Assembly (NCBI GenBank): GCA_036257595.1
Contig: DATAFF010000093.1
Coordinates: forward strand, 1 to 7,970
Direction: 5' to 3'
Source of the DNA: DATAFF01 sp036257595
Lineage (GTDB): Bacteria > Pseudomonadota > Alphaproteobacteria > Rhizobiales > Aestuariivirgaceae
DNA length: 7,970 bases
The first letter of the stretch is position 1. Each line of letters opens with the position of its first letter. Below the pieces are notes generated by a model that worked only from the letters and a program-made list of their open reading frames with translations, was not told where the DNA came from and ran no database searches. Positions 1-7,105 of the stretch are shown here, piece after piece. The position numbers and the translations under genes are program-made.

Positions 1-553
1 GAAAACTGTCCAGCGCGTTAATGAAGCGGCGCTGGCCGGGCTGCGGTGGAACACCGCCAAAGCCTCCCTGCATATAGAGCGTCGGCAGGAGCGTGATCGC
101 GAGCCCGCTCGCCTCGGCGGCGGCGAGGCAGCGAAGCCCCATCTCGGCCGGATCGGCATAGGGGCTGCCGTCGGATTGGTGATGGAGGTAGTGAAACTCC
201 CCGACGGCGGTATAGCCGGCCTTCGCCATCTCGATATAGGCCTGGGTGGCAATGGCCTGAAATTCATCGGGATTCATCTTCAGCGCAAAGCGGTACATGG
301 CGTCGCGCCAGGTCCAGAAGGAGTCATCGTCGGCGCCCGAGCGCTCGGTCAGGCCGGCGATCGCCCGCTGATGGGCATGGCTGTGGACGTTGGCCATACC
401 CGGTAGTGCCAGGCCACCGACCCGCTCGGCACCCTGCCCGTCATCGATCGTCACTCCGGCGATCCGGCCATCGTCACCGATCGCGATGGTCACGCCCGAC
501 TTCACCCCTTCCGTGAGAAGAGCCTGAGAGACATGCAGCTTGCGTGGGGTCAT
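1..553 (-). CDS. hutF: Formimidoylglutamate deiminase HutF, N-terminal part (cut by window edge)
   Basis: The reverse strand reads from an ATG at 553 to the left edge without a stop, giving 184 residues of a protein whose family is usually about 450. HutF is a cytosolic amidohydrolase that hydrolyses N-formimidoyl-L-glutamate to N-formyl-L-glutamate and ammonia, a late step of the five-enzyme histidine pathway. The metal-binding HxH is at residues 57-59 in the stretch PGMANVHSHAHQRA, and the family stretches FWTWRDAMYRFA (79-90) and GYTAVGEFHYLHH (113-125) are present. From memory of the Pseudomonas aeruginosa enzyme, substrate-contact residues Gln61, Arg82 and Tyr121 correspond to Q62, R83 and Y122 here. 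The remaining metal ligands lie beyond the edge. Ribosome binding is weak (AGGCGG, 4 nt from the ATG). The gene is transcribed away from hutI and shares its control region, so it is probably under the same repressor. Confidence 0.95.
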   Translation of the reverse strand, partial: MTPRKLHVSQALLTEGVKSGVTIAIGDDGRIAGVTIDDGQGAERVGGLALPGMANVHSHAHQRAIAGLTERSGADDDSFWTWRDAMYRFALKMNPDEFQAIATQAYIEMAKAGYTAVGEFHYLHHQSDGSPYADPAEMGLRCLAAAEASGLAITLLPTLYMQGGFGGVPPQPGQRRFINALDSF

Positions 554-565
554 GGCACCGCCTAT

Positions 566-579
566 GCTGTATAGACAGC
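566..579. promoter_or_regulatory. Probable HutC operator between hutF and hutI
   Basis: The sequence GCTGTATAGACAGC is an inverted repeat in which six of seven base pairs are complementary. Only the variable A/G pair at 571 and 574 breaks the symmetry. It contains GTATAGAC, which fits the GTnTAnAC core known for operators of the HutC subfamily of GntR repressors and resembles recalled hut operators (TGTATAGACA). It lies 12 bp upstream of the hutF start and 33 bp upstream of the hutI start, so one bound dimer could control both directions. The hutC gene is encoded two genes away. Binding by HutC is inferred; the palindrome is directly visible. Confidence 0.8.
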
Positions 580-607
580 TTCTAGATCACCCTCCATAAG
601 GGTTCAA
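579..607 (-). promoter_or_regulatory. Possible hutF promoter (-35/-10)
   Basis: On the minus strand TTGAAC (607-602) and TAGAAG (584-579) each match the sigma-70 consensus at four of six positions, with a 17-bp spacer. Transcription would then begin near 572, inside the operator palindrome, leaving a leader of about 20 nt before the hutF ATG. A repressor on 566-579 would block such a promoter directly. The boxes are degenerate and alphaproteobacterial promoters are hard to call by eye, so this is tentative. Confidence 0.3.
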
Positions 608-612
608 TCGAA

Positions 613-1815
613 ATGTCCCTGCTCCTCAAGCATGGAACGCTCGCGACCATGGTGCAGGGCGCCATGCCCTATGGGCTGATCGGCGACGGTGCGGTGCTGG
701 TGGCGGAAGGGCATCTGGCCTTCGTCGGCCCTTCGAAGGAGGCGCCGGCGGCCGATGAGACCGTCGATCTGGAAGGACGCCTGGTCACGCCGGGCTTGAT
801 CGACTGCCACACCCATCTCGTCTATGGCGGCTCGCGCAGCGACGAATTCGAGGCCCGCCTCAAGGGCAAAAGCTATGCCGAAATCGCCCAGGCCGGCGGC
901 GGGATCCTGTCAACCGTCAGGGCGACGCGGGCTGCCGATGAAGCCACGCTGATCGCGCAGAGCATACCGAGGCTCGATGCGCTGCTCGGCGAAGGGGTAA
1001 CCACGGTCGAGATCAAGTCGGGCTACGGCCTCGACGAGGAGACCGAGCTCAAGATGCTGCGGGTGGCGCGGGCCTTGGGCGACCGCCGGCCGGTGTCGGT
1101 CGTCACCTCCTTTCTCGGGGCGCATGCGATCCCGCCGGAATTTCGCGAGGACCGCCAAGGCTATGTCCGCCTGGTCGGCGCGATGATGCCCAAGATCAAG
1201 GGCCTCGCCGATGCGGTTGACGCGTTTTGCGAGACCATCGCCTTCTCGGCCGAGGAGACCGAGACGATCTTCGCTGCGGCGCGGGCCCATGGGCTGCCGG
1301 TCAAGCTCCATGCGGAGCAGCTGTCCAATCTCGGCGGGGCGCGGGTCGCGGCGCGTTACGGCGCGCTGTCGGTCGACCACCTGGAATATCTCGATGCCGC
1401 TGGGGTCGAGGCGATCGCCGGGTCGGGCACCGTCGCGACGCTCCTGCCGGGGGCCTTCTACTATCTCAACGAGACCCGCAAGCCGCCGGTCGAGGCGCTG
1501 CGCGCGGCGAAGGTCCCCATTGCGGTGGCGAGCGACCTCAATCCCGGCAGCTCGCCGGTCCATTCGCTGCTGACCACCATGAACATGGCCTCGGTGCTGT
1601 TCGGGCTGACCCCGGAGGAGTCGCTCAGCGGTGTCACGCGGGTCGCGGCATTGGCGCTCGGCCTACACGATCGCGGCCGGATTGCCCGGGGCCTCAGGGC
1701 GGATCTGGCAATCTGGAACACCGGCGCACCTGTCGACCTCGTCTATCCGCTCGGGCTCAATCGGCTCCAGGCGACGCTGTTTGCCGGCGACTGCGTGCGC
1801 GGGCAGCTTCGATGA
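613..1815 (+). CDS. hutI: Imidazolonepropionase HutI
   Basis: This 400-residue protein has the normal length for HutI, the metal-dependent cytosolic amidohydrolase that opens the ring of 4-imidazolone-5-propionate to give N-formimidoyl-L-glutamate. The metal HxH is at 66-68 in GLIDCHTHLVYGGSRSDEFE. Further family motifs are the glycine-rich GGGILSTVRATR (95-106), EIKSGYGL (133-140), LGAHAIP (169-175), KLHAEQ (H233), DHLEYL (H256) and ASDLNPGSSP (D308, the expected last metal ligand). The start at 613 gives the usual HutI N-terminus and has AAGGG at 598-602 upstream. It is the first plus-strand gene after the divergent control region. Its TGA overlaps the hutC start by 4 nt (ATGA), so translation of the two is probably coupled. 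No expected active-site residue is missing. Confidence 0.97.
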   Translation: MSLLLKHGTLATMVQGAMPYGLIGDGAVLVAEGHLAFVGPSKEAPAADETVDLEGRLVTPGLIDCHTHLVYGGSRSDEFEARLKGKSYAEIAQAGGGILSTVRATRAADEATLIAQSIPRLDALLGEGVTTVEIKSGYGLDEETELKMLRVARALGDRRPVSVVTSFLGAHAIPPEFREDRQGYVRLVGAMMPKIKGLADAVDAFCETIAFSAEETETIFAAARAHGLPVKLHAEQLSNLGGARVAARYGALSVDHLEYLDAAGVEAIAGSGTVATLLPGAFYYLNETRKPPVEALRAAKVPIAVASDLNPGSSPVHSLLTTMNMASVLFGLTPEESLSGVTRVAALALGLHDRGRIARGLRADLAIWNTGAPVDLVYPLGLNRLQATLFAGDCVRGQLR

Positions 1816-2555
1816 GCGACCAGCCGCAAGAGAAGGGGCCGCGCTATCTCAAGGTGAAAGAGCACATCATGGCGCGGATCGCTTCCGGTGAGTTCGGGCC
1901 GGGCAGCCGGGTGCCGTCGGAGAACGAGCTGGTGTCGCGCTTCGGCCTGAGCCGGATGACGGTGAACCGGGCGTTGCGCGAGCTTGCCGCCGATGGCTGG
2001 CTCAATCGCCGGCCGGGAGTCGGGAGCTTCGCGCGCCAGCCGCCGGCGCGGGGAGGCCTGCTGGCACCGCGCGACATCGCGCAGGACATCAGGCGGCGCG
2101 GTCACCGGCACGGCTCCCGGCTGATTGCGCGCGAGGCGCTGGCCGCGACCGACGATGTCGCGGAGAGCTTTGCGATCGAGCCGGGACGGCCGATCTTCCG
2201 CCTGGTGATGGTGCATGACGAGGACATGGTCCCGGTGCAGCTCGAGGAGCGCCTCGTCAATGCGGCGCTGGCAGCGGATTTTCTCGATCAGGACTTCAGC
2301 ACGATGACGCCGACGGGCTGGCTCATGAAGACCTTTCCGGTCGAGGAGGTCGAGCATACGGTGCAGGCCGCCATGCCGAGGCCGGACGAGCAGCGGCTGC
2401 TGGGGATCGGCGCCGACGAGCCCTGCCTCATCCTCAACCGGCGCAGCTGGTCGGGCGGCGCCGTGCTGACCATGGCGCGGCTCACCTTTCCGGCCAGCCG
2501 CTATGAGCTGCACAGTCGTCACCGGGTCAGCCCGCAAGGAGAGCACACGCCGTGA
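1812..2555 (+). CDS. hutC: Histidine utilization repressor HutC (GntR family)
   Basis: This 247-residue protein is a GntR-family regulator of the HutC subfamily. The winged-helix domain spans about residues 10-77, with SENELVSRFGLSRMTVNRAL as the helix-turn-helix and RPGVGSFA as the wing. A UTRA ligand-binding domain covers about 85-238, ending in ARLTFPASRYEL. Known HutC proteins repress hut genes and release DNA when they bind urocanate, the substrate of the downstream hutU. The reading frame is open further upstream inside hutI, but the ATG at 1812 gives the standard N-terminus and an ATGA overlap with the hutI stop. The stop overlaps the hutU start in the same way (GTGA). The likely target is the palindrome at 566-579, which would make the repressor autoregulated. 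The effector residues cannot be assigned by eye. Confidence 0.95.
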   Translation: MSDQPQEKGPRYLKVKEHIMARIASGEFGPGSRVPSENELVSRFGLSRMTVNRALRELAADGWLNRRPGVGSFARQPPARGGLLAPRDIAQDIRRRGHRHGSRLIAREALAATDDVAESFAIEPGRPIFRLVMVHDEDMVPVQLEERLVNAALAADFLDQDFSTMTPTGWLMKTFPVEEVEHTVQAAMPRPDEQRLLGIGADEPCLILNRRSWSGGAVLTMARLTFPASRYELHSRHRVSPQGEHTP

Positions 2556-4225
2556 ACGCCGATCCACGCCACGACAATTCCCGCCGCATCCGCAGCCCGC
2601 GTGGCACGAGCTTGAGCGCCAAGAGCTGGCTCACCGAGGCGCCGTTGCGCATGCTGATGAACAATCTCGACCATGAGGTGGCGGAGCGGCCGGAGGACCT
2701 CGTGGTCTATGGCGGCATCGGCCGGGCGGCCAGGACCTGGGCCGATTTCGACCGCATCGTCCAGTCGCTCAGGTCGCTCGAAGAGGATGAAACCCTGCTC
2801 GTCCAGTCGGGCAAGCCGGTCGGCATCTTCCGCACCCATACGGACGCGCCGCGGGTGCTGATCGCCAATTCCAATCTGGTGCCCCATTGGGCGAGCTGGG
2901 AGAAGTTCAACGAGCTCGATCGCAAGGGCCTGATGATGTATGGCCAGATGACAGCGGGCTCGTGGATCTATATCGGCACGCAGGGCATCGTTCAGGGGAC
3001 TTACGAGACCTTCGCCGAGGTCGGCCGCCAGCATTATGACGGCAATCTCAAGGGCAAATGGATCCTGACGGCGGGGCTTGGCGGCATGGGCGGCGCGCAG
3101 CCGCTCGCCGCGACGATGGCGGGCGCGTCGCTGATCGCCATCGAATGCCAGCCCTCACGCATCGAAATGCGGCTCAAGACGCGTTATCTCGACGCCCAGG
3201 CGACGACGATCGATGAGGCGCTCGAGATCATGTCGCGGGCGCATGCGGCGGGAAAACCGGTGTCGGTCGGGGTGCTCGGCAATGCGGCCGAGCTGCTGCC
3301 GAAGCTGGTGGAGCGCGGCATCCGTCCCGACGTGCTCACCGACCAGACATCGGCGCATGATCCGGTCAACGGCTATCTGCCGTCCGGCTGGACGCTGGCA
3401 CAATGGGAAGAGCGACGGCAGAGCGACCCGGCCGGGGTGGCGCAGGCCGCCAAGGCTTCGATGCGGGCCCATGTCGCGGCCATGCTCAAGCTTCATGCGC
3501 AGGGCGTCCCGACGCTCGACTACGGCAACAATATCCGCCAGATGGCATTCGACATGGGGCTCGAGCACGCCTTCGACTTCCCGGGCTTCGTGCCCGCCTA
3601 TATCCGGCCGCTATTCTGCCGCGGCATCGGGCCGTTTCGCTGGGCGGCGCTCTCCGGTAATCCGGAGGACATCTACCGCACCGACCAGCGGGTGAAGGAG
3701 CTCATTCCGGATGATCGGCATCTCCATCACTGGCTCGACATGGCGCGCCAGAAGATCGCGTTCCAGGGGCTGCCGGCGCGCATCTGCTGGGTCGGCCTCG
3801 GGCAGCGCCACCGCCTCGGCCTCGCCTTCAATGAGATGGTGCGGCGGGGCGAGCTCGAGGCGCCGGTGGTGATCGGACGCGATCACCTGGATTCGGGCTC
3901 GGTGGCGAGCCCCAACCGGGAGACCGAGGCGATGCTCGACGGCTCGGATGCGGTGTCGGACTGGCCGCTGCTCAATGCGCTGCTCAACACCGCATCGGGG
4001 GCCACCTGGGTGTCGATCCACCATGGCGGCGGGGTGGGGATCGGCTATTCCCAGCACGCCGGCATGGTGATCGTGTGCGACGGCAGCGAGGCGGCCGACC
4101 GGCGCCTCGAGCGGGTGCTGTGGAACGATCCGGCGAGCGGGGTCATGCGGCATGCCGATGCCGGCTATGAGATCGCCCGCCGGTCAGCCCGTGAAAACGG
4201 CCTCAAGCTGCCAAGTCTTTCGTGA
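2552..4225 (+). CDS. hutU: Urocanate hydratase HutU (urocanase)
   Basis: This 557-residue protein has the normal urocanase length. The cytosolic enzyme uses tightly bound NAD+ as an electrophile to hydrate urocanate to 4-imidazolone-5-propionate, which HutI then uses. The N-terminal hallmark (SAKSWLTEAPLRMLMNNLD, 22-40), the SGKPVGIFRTH stretch (86-96), the NAD-binding GLGGMGGAQP (175-184) and the active-site segment GLPARICWVGLGQR (406-419) are all present. C412 corresponds to the essential Cys410 of the Pseudomonas putida enzyme. The C-terminal SIHHGGGVGIGYSQHAG (488-504) is also typical. The start is a GTG at 2552 with AAGGAGAG at 2536-2543, 8 nt away and inside the end of hutC, and it overlaps the hutC stop by 4 nt. 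No truncation or missing key residue is seen. Confidence 0.98.
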   Translation: MNADPRHDNSRRIRSPRGTSLSAKSWLTEAPLRMLMNNLDHEVAERPEDLVVYGGIGRAARTWADFDRIVQSLRSLEEDETLLVQSGKPVGIFRTHTDAPRVLIANSNLVPHWASWEKFNELDRKGLMMYGQMTAGSWIYIGTQGIVQGTYETFAEVGRQHYDGNLKGKWILTAGLGGMGGAQPLAATMAGASLIAIECQPSRIEMRLKTRYLDAQATTIDEALEIMSRAHAAGKPVSVGVLGNAAELLPKLVERGIRPDVLTDQTSAHDPVNGYLPSGWTLAQWEERRQSDPAGVAQAAKASMRAHVAAMLKLHAQGVPTLDYGNNIRQMAFDMGLEHAFDFPGFVPAYIRPLFCRGIGPFRWAALSGNPEDIYRTDQRVKELIPDDRHLHHWLDMARQKIAFQGLPARICWVGLGQRHRLGLAFNEMVRRGELEAPVVIGRDHLDSGSVASPNRETEAMLDGSDAVSDWPLLNALLNTASGATWVSIHHGGGVGIGYSQHAGMVIVCDGSEAADRRLERVLWNDPASGVMRHADAGYEIARRSARENGLKLPSLS

Positions 4226-4231
4226 TTATCC

Positions 4232-4237
4232 AAGGAG
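4232..4237 (+). promoter_or_regulatory. Strong ribosome binding site for the dehydrogenase gene
   Basis: AAGGAG lies 6 nt before the ATG at 4244, in the 18-nt gap after the hutU stop. It fixes the start of the dehydrogenase. The gap is too short for an independent promoter and terminator, which supports co-transcription with hutU. Confidence 0.75.
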
Positions 4238-4243
4238 ATCGGA

Positions 4244-4984
4244 ATGGGTCGGTTAGCAGGCAAAACGGCGATCGTGACGGCGGCGGCGGCAGGCATCGGG
4301 CGGGCCTCGGCCCTGTCATTGGCGCGCGAGGGCGCCAAGGTGTTCGCCGCCGACATCGACGAGAAGGGGCTCGCGACGCTCAAGAACGAGAGCAAGGCGA
4401 TCGAGATGATCGTCCTCGATGTCACGGATGCCGGAAAGGTCAGTGCAATCCCCGACCGCACCGGCCCGGTGGACGTGCTCGTCAACTGCTCGGGCTTCGT
4501 TCATCACGGGACGATCATGGAGGTCAGCGAGACCGATTGGGACTTCTCCTTCGACCTCAATGTGAGGGCCCATTTCCGGATGATCCGCGCCTATCTTCCG
4601 GCGATGCTCGACCGCGGCGGCGGCTCCATCATCAACATTGCCTCGGTGGTCTCGACCATCAAGGGGGCGCCCAACCGCTTCCTCTATGGCGCCACCAAGG
4701 GTGCCGTGATCGCGCTGACCAAGCAGCTCGCCGCCGATTATGTCAGCCGCGGCATCCGCGCCAATGCGGTTTGCCCGGGGACAGTCGAAACGCCGAGCCT
4801 GCTCGCACGGATGCGGGCGCGGGGCGATTATGACAAGGCCCGGGCCGAGTTCCTGGCGCGGCAGCCGACCGGACGATTGGGCCAGCCGGAGGAGATTGCC
4901 GCGCTCGTCGCCTATCTTGCGAGCGATGAAGCGATTTTCGTCACCGGACAGGCCTTTATCATCGACGGCGGCTGGACGATCTGA
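4244..4984 (+). CDS. DHRS6/BDH2-like short-chain dehydrogenase, substrate unknown
   Basis: This 246-residue protein is a classical single-domain SDR. The nucleotide-binding segment is TAAAAGIG (12-19), where the usual TGxxxGIG has alanine for the first glycine; human DHRS6 has the same change (TAAAQGIG). D37 at the end of the second strand predicts NAD+ over NADP+. NCSG (81-84), N106, S134, Y148 and K152 form the catalytic set. GFVHHGT (84-90), DWDFSF (98-103), CPGTVETPSL (177-186) and the DGGW end (241-244) closely resemble DHRS6. As I recall, Arg144, Arg188 and Arg205 hold the substrate carboxylate in DHRS6; R145, R189 and R206 sit at matching places here. A small hydroxy-acid substrate is therefore inferred. 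Relatives include 3-hydroxybutyrate and 2-keto-3-deoxy-L-fuconate dehydrogenases. Its position between hutU and an importer suggests a step on the imported compound. No such step belongs to the standard hut pathway. Confidence 0.88.
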   Translation: MGRLAGKTAIVTAAAAGIGRASALSLAREGAKVFAADIDEKGLATLKNESKAIEMIVLDVTDAGKVSAIPDRTGPVDVLVNCSGFVHHGTIMEVSETDWDFSFDLNVRAHFRMIRAYLPAMLDRGGGSIINIASVVSTIKGAPNRFLYGATKGAVIALTKQLAADYVSRGIRANAVCPGTVETPSLLARMRARGDYDKARAEFLARQPTGRLGQPEEIAALVAYLASDEAIFVTGQAFIIDGGWTI

Positions 4985-5024
4985 TCCGGCTTTGTCTATC
5001 ATCGCCGGCAACAAGCAAGAAGAC

Positions 5025-5029
5025 GGGAG
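5025..5029 (+). promoter_or_regulatory. Ribosome binding site supporting a TTG start
   Basis: GGGAG lies 8 nt upstream of the TTG at 5038. No in-frame ATG is near. The ATG at 5042 is out of frame and the GTG at 5050 is poorly spaced, so this site decides the start of the ATPase gene. Confidence 0.6.
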
Positions 5030-5037
5030 TTCGCGCG

Positions 5038-6141
5038 TTGGATGCGCCAGTGGGAACCTCCCCCGCGATCGAGGTCGAGCGGGTCTCCAAGATCTTCGGC
5101 TCAGGCGAGGACGAAGTTCTCGCGCTTGACGACGTCAGCGTCGCGATCCGCAAGAACGAGTTCTTCACCCTGCTCGGCCCTTCCGGCTGCGGCAAGACCA
5201 CGCTGCTCCGGCTGATCGCGGGCTTCGAGCATCCGACGCGGGGACGCATCCTGCTCGAGGGGTCGGACATCTCGCCGCTGCCGCCCTATCGGCGGCCGGT
5301 CAACACGGTGTTCCAGAATTACGCTCTGTTCCCGCATCTGACGGTAGCCGGCAACATCGCCTTTGGGCTCGAAATGCTGGGGCGGCCGAGGCCGGAGATC
5401 GATCAGACGGTCCAGAACATGCTGGCGCTGGTCAAGATGCGCGAGCTCAAAAACCGGCGGACCAGCCAGATCTCGGGCGGCCAGCAGCAGCGGGTGGCGC
5501 TGGCACGGGCGCTGGCGCCGCGACCCAAGGTGCTGCTGCTTGACGAGCCGCTGTCGGCGCTTGACCTCAAGCTGCGCAAGGAGATGCAGATCGAGCTGAA
5601 GCGACTGCAGCACGAGACCGGCATCACCTTCGTTTTCGTCACCCATGATCAGGAAGAAGCGTTGACCATGTCGGACCGGATCGCGGTGATGAGCGGCGGG
5701 CGCATTCTGCAGATCGGCTCGCCGCGCGACATTTACGATCACCCGGCCGAGCGGTTCGTCGCCAATTTCATCGGCGACACCAATTTTCTCGAAGCCGAAT
5801 GGCTCGGCACCAGCAATGGCACCGGCACGGTCCGGCTGTCATCGGGGGCGGTGGTCGCGGCCTCGCCGCCGGCGGGTTCGACGCCGTCGGGCAAGGTCAC
5901 CATCGTGGTGCGGCCGGAGCATGCCGAGCTCACCCCGGATGTCGCGTCGGCGCCGTTGCGCGGCATTGTCGAGAATGTGGTCTATTTCGGCACCGACACG
6001 CATTATCACGTGGCGCTGCCGGAGGGACGCGAGTTCATCGTCCGTCGCCAGAATCGCCGAGGCAGTGCAGCCGGCTTCGGACCGGGAACGCCTGCCGGCA
6101 TCGTCTTTGCCGATGCGGCGGCACAGATCCTGAGGGACTAG
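5038..6141 (+). CDS. ABC importer ATPase, spermidine/putrescine (PotA) type
   Basis: This 367-residue protein is the cytoplasmic ATP-hydrolysing subunit of a binding-protein-dependent importer. It shows Walker A GPSGCGKT (47-54), Q-loop Q93 in VFQNYALFPH, the signature ISGGQQQR (145-152), Walker B VLLLDE (165-170), the D-loop SALD (173-176) and the H-loop H203 in VTHDQEEALTMSDR. The segment GSPRDIYDHPAERFVANFIG (227-246) leads into a C-terminal TOBE domain (about 250-365) containing VRPEHAEL (291-298), as in PotA, PotG and FbpC proteins. Length and layout are normal for the group. The best start is a TTG at 5038. It follows the dehydrogenase after 53 nt and precedes its permease partners. Related systems carry polyamines, opines, other small cationic or zwitterionic solutes, or iron, so the substrate cannot be given. 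A dedicated symbol is withheld for that reason. Confidence 0.93.
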   Translation: MDAPVGTSPAIEVERVSKIFGSGEDEVLALDDVSVAIRKNEFFTLLGPSGCGKTTLLRLIAGFEHPTRGRILLEGSDISPLPPYRRPVNTVFQNYALFPHLTVAGNIAFGLEMLGRPRPEIDQTVQNMLALVKMRELKNRRTSQISGGQQQRVALARALAPRPKVLLLDEPLSALDLKLRKEMQIELKRLQHETGITFVFVTHDQEEALTMSDRIAVMSGGRILQIGSPRDIYDHPAERFVANFIGDTNFLEAEWLGTSNGTGTVRLSSGAVVAASPPAGSTPSGKVTIVVRPEHAELTPDVASAPLRGIVENVVYFGTDTHYHVALPEGREFIVRRQNRRGSAAGFGPGTPAGIVFADAAAQILRD

Positions 6142-6145
6142 AGCG

Positions 6146-7105
6146 ATGGCGCTCAGCCATGCAGCGCTCGGCGAGCTTGGCGACGCAAGGCCGGCGGCCG
6201 GCGCGGCGGAACTGGAAAGACGCGCGGCGCGGGTGCGATGGGGGCTGCTTGCTCCCTCGTTGGTCATCCTGCTGTTTGCCGCGATCGGACCGCTCTTCAT
6301 CGTGCTCGTCTATTCGTTCTTGACACCAGGGCCCTATGGCGGCGTGGTGTGGTCGCCATCGCTCGAAGGCTGGTTCCGGGTGCTGTTTCAACGGGACATT
6401 TTCGACGACAGCCTCAAATTCCAGGATGCGCATCTGTCGATCCTGTGGCGGTCGGTCAAGCTCTCCTTCGCGACCACGATGCTCGCCCTCGTCGTCGGTT
6501 TCCCGACCGCTTATTTCATCGCCACGCGGCCGGAGCGCAGCCGGACCTCGTGGCTGTTCCTGATCACCATTCCGTTCTGGACCAATCTCCTGATCCGCAC
6601 CTTCGCGATCCAGGAGGTGATCCGCAACGAGGGGCTGATCAACGCCGCCCTGCTCCAGCTCGGCCTCATCGCTCGGCCGCTGCAGCTGATGTTCACCGAC
6701 GGGGCGATCCTCGCGGGCATGCTCTATGTCTTTCTGCCGCTGATGGTGCTGCCGCTCTATGCCAGCATGGAGAAGCTCGATTTCCGGCTGATCGAAGCTG
6801 GCTACGATCTCTATGCCAACCGCTTCCAGGTGCTGCGACGGGTCATCATCCCGCTGGTCAAGCCCGGGATCATCGCCGGCTCGATCCTGGTGTTCATTCC
6901 CACGCTCGGCGCCTATGTGACGCCGCGGGTGCTCGGCGGCGGCAAGAACATGATGCTCGGCAATCTGATCGAGCTGCAGTTCGGCCAGGGTAGGAACTGG
7001 CCACTGGGCTCGGCCCTGTCGATGACGCTGCTCGCCATCGTGATGGTGGCGCTGCTCGTCTATGTGCGTTTCGCCGCAAAGTCGGACACGACCGGCCATG
7101 GCTGA
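6146..7105 (+). CDS. ABC importer permease, PotB-like
   Basis: This 319-residue inner-membrane protein has six apparent transmembrane segments, at about 33-58, 103-126, 136-158, 184-207, 237-258 and 286-309, after a roughly 30-residue cytoplasmic N-terminus rich in Ala and Arg. The coupling loop that contacts the ATPase is the EAA motif at 217-240, followed by PLVKPGI. The EAA glycine is replaced by tyrosine (DLYA). VYSF near residues 55-58, WTNLLIRTFA (145-154) and NEGLIN (161-166) are typical of PotB-type permeases. The ATG at 6146 is 4 nt after the ATPase stop, with GAGGGA at 6132-6137, 8 nt away and inside the end of that gene. It would form the channel as a heterodimer with the next gene product. 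Confidence 0.92.
   Translation: MALSHAALGELGDARPAAGAAELERRAARVRWGLLAPSLVILLFAAIGPLFIVLVYSFLTPGPYGGVVWSPSLEGWFRVLFQRDIFDDSLKFQDAHLSILWRSVKLSFATTMLALVVGFPTAYFIATRPERSRTSWLFLITIPFWTNLLIRTFAIQEVIRNEGLINAALLQLGLIARPLQLMFTDGAILAGMLYVFLPLMVLPLYASMEKLDFRLIEAGYDLYANRFQVLRRVIIPLVKPGIIAGSILVFIPTLGAYVTPRVLGGGKNMMLGNLIELQFGQGRNWPLGSALSMTLLAIVMVALLVYVRFAAKSDTTGHG

Noticed and set aside
176..406. Plus-strand open frame of 76 codons near the left end
   Set aside because: It is antisense to hutF, which continues to the window edge with clear family motifs.
572..600. TAGACA-17 bp-CATAAG as the hutI promoter
   Set aside because: The boxes look fair (five and four of six matches), but transcription would start about 6 nt before the hutI ATG and exclude its AAGGG site. 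I could not decide and did not list it.
910..1563. Minus-strand open frame of 217 codons opposite hutI
   Set aside because: It lies wholly inside hutI, which has all its motifs, and shows no family resemblance.
1227..1811. In-frame upstream extension of hutC through hutI
   Set aside because: The added residues are an out-of-frame reading of hutI. The ATG at 1812 gives the standard HutC N-terminus and a normal ATGA overlap.
1743..2567. Minus-strand open frame of 274 codons opposite hutC
   Set aside because: hutC is clearly real, and the antisense product has no recognisable domain and the same Arg/His-rich antisense composition.
4986..5008. CCGGC/GCCGG hairpin after the dehydrogenase gene as a terminator
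   Set aside because: The stem is only 5 bp with a 13-nt loop and no U-tract follows, so it is not a credible intrinsic terminator.
7062..7097. GTG at 7062 as the start of the PotC-like permease
   Set aside because: It would give a 44-nt overlap with the upstream permease. The ATG at 7098 gives a short overlap and a typical N-terminus.
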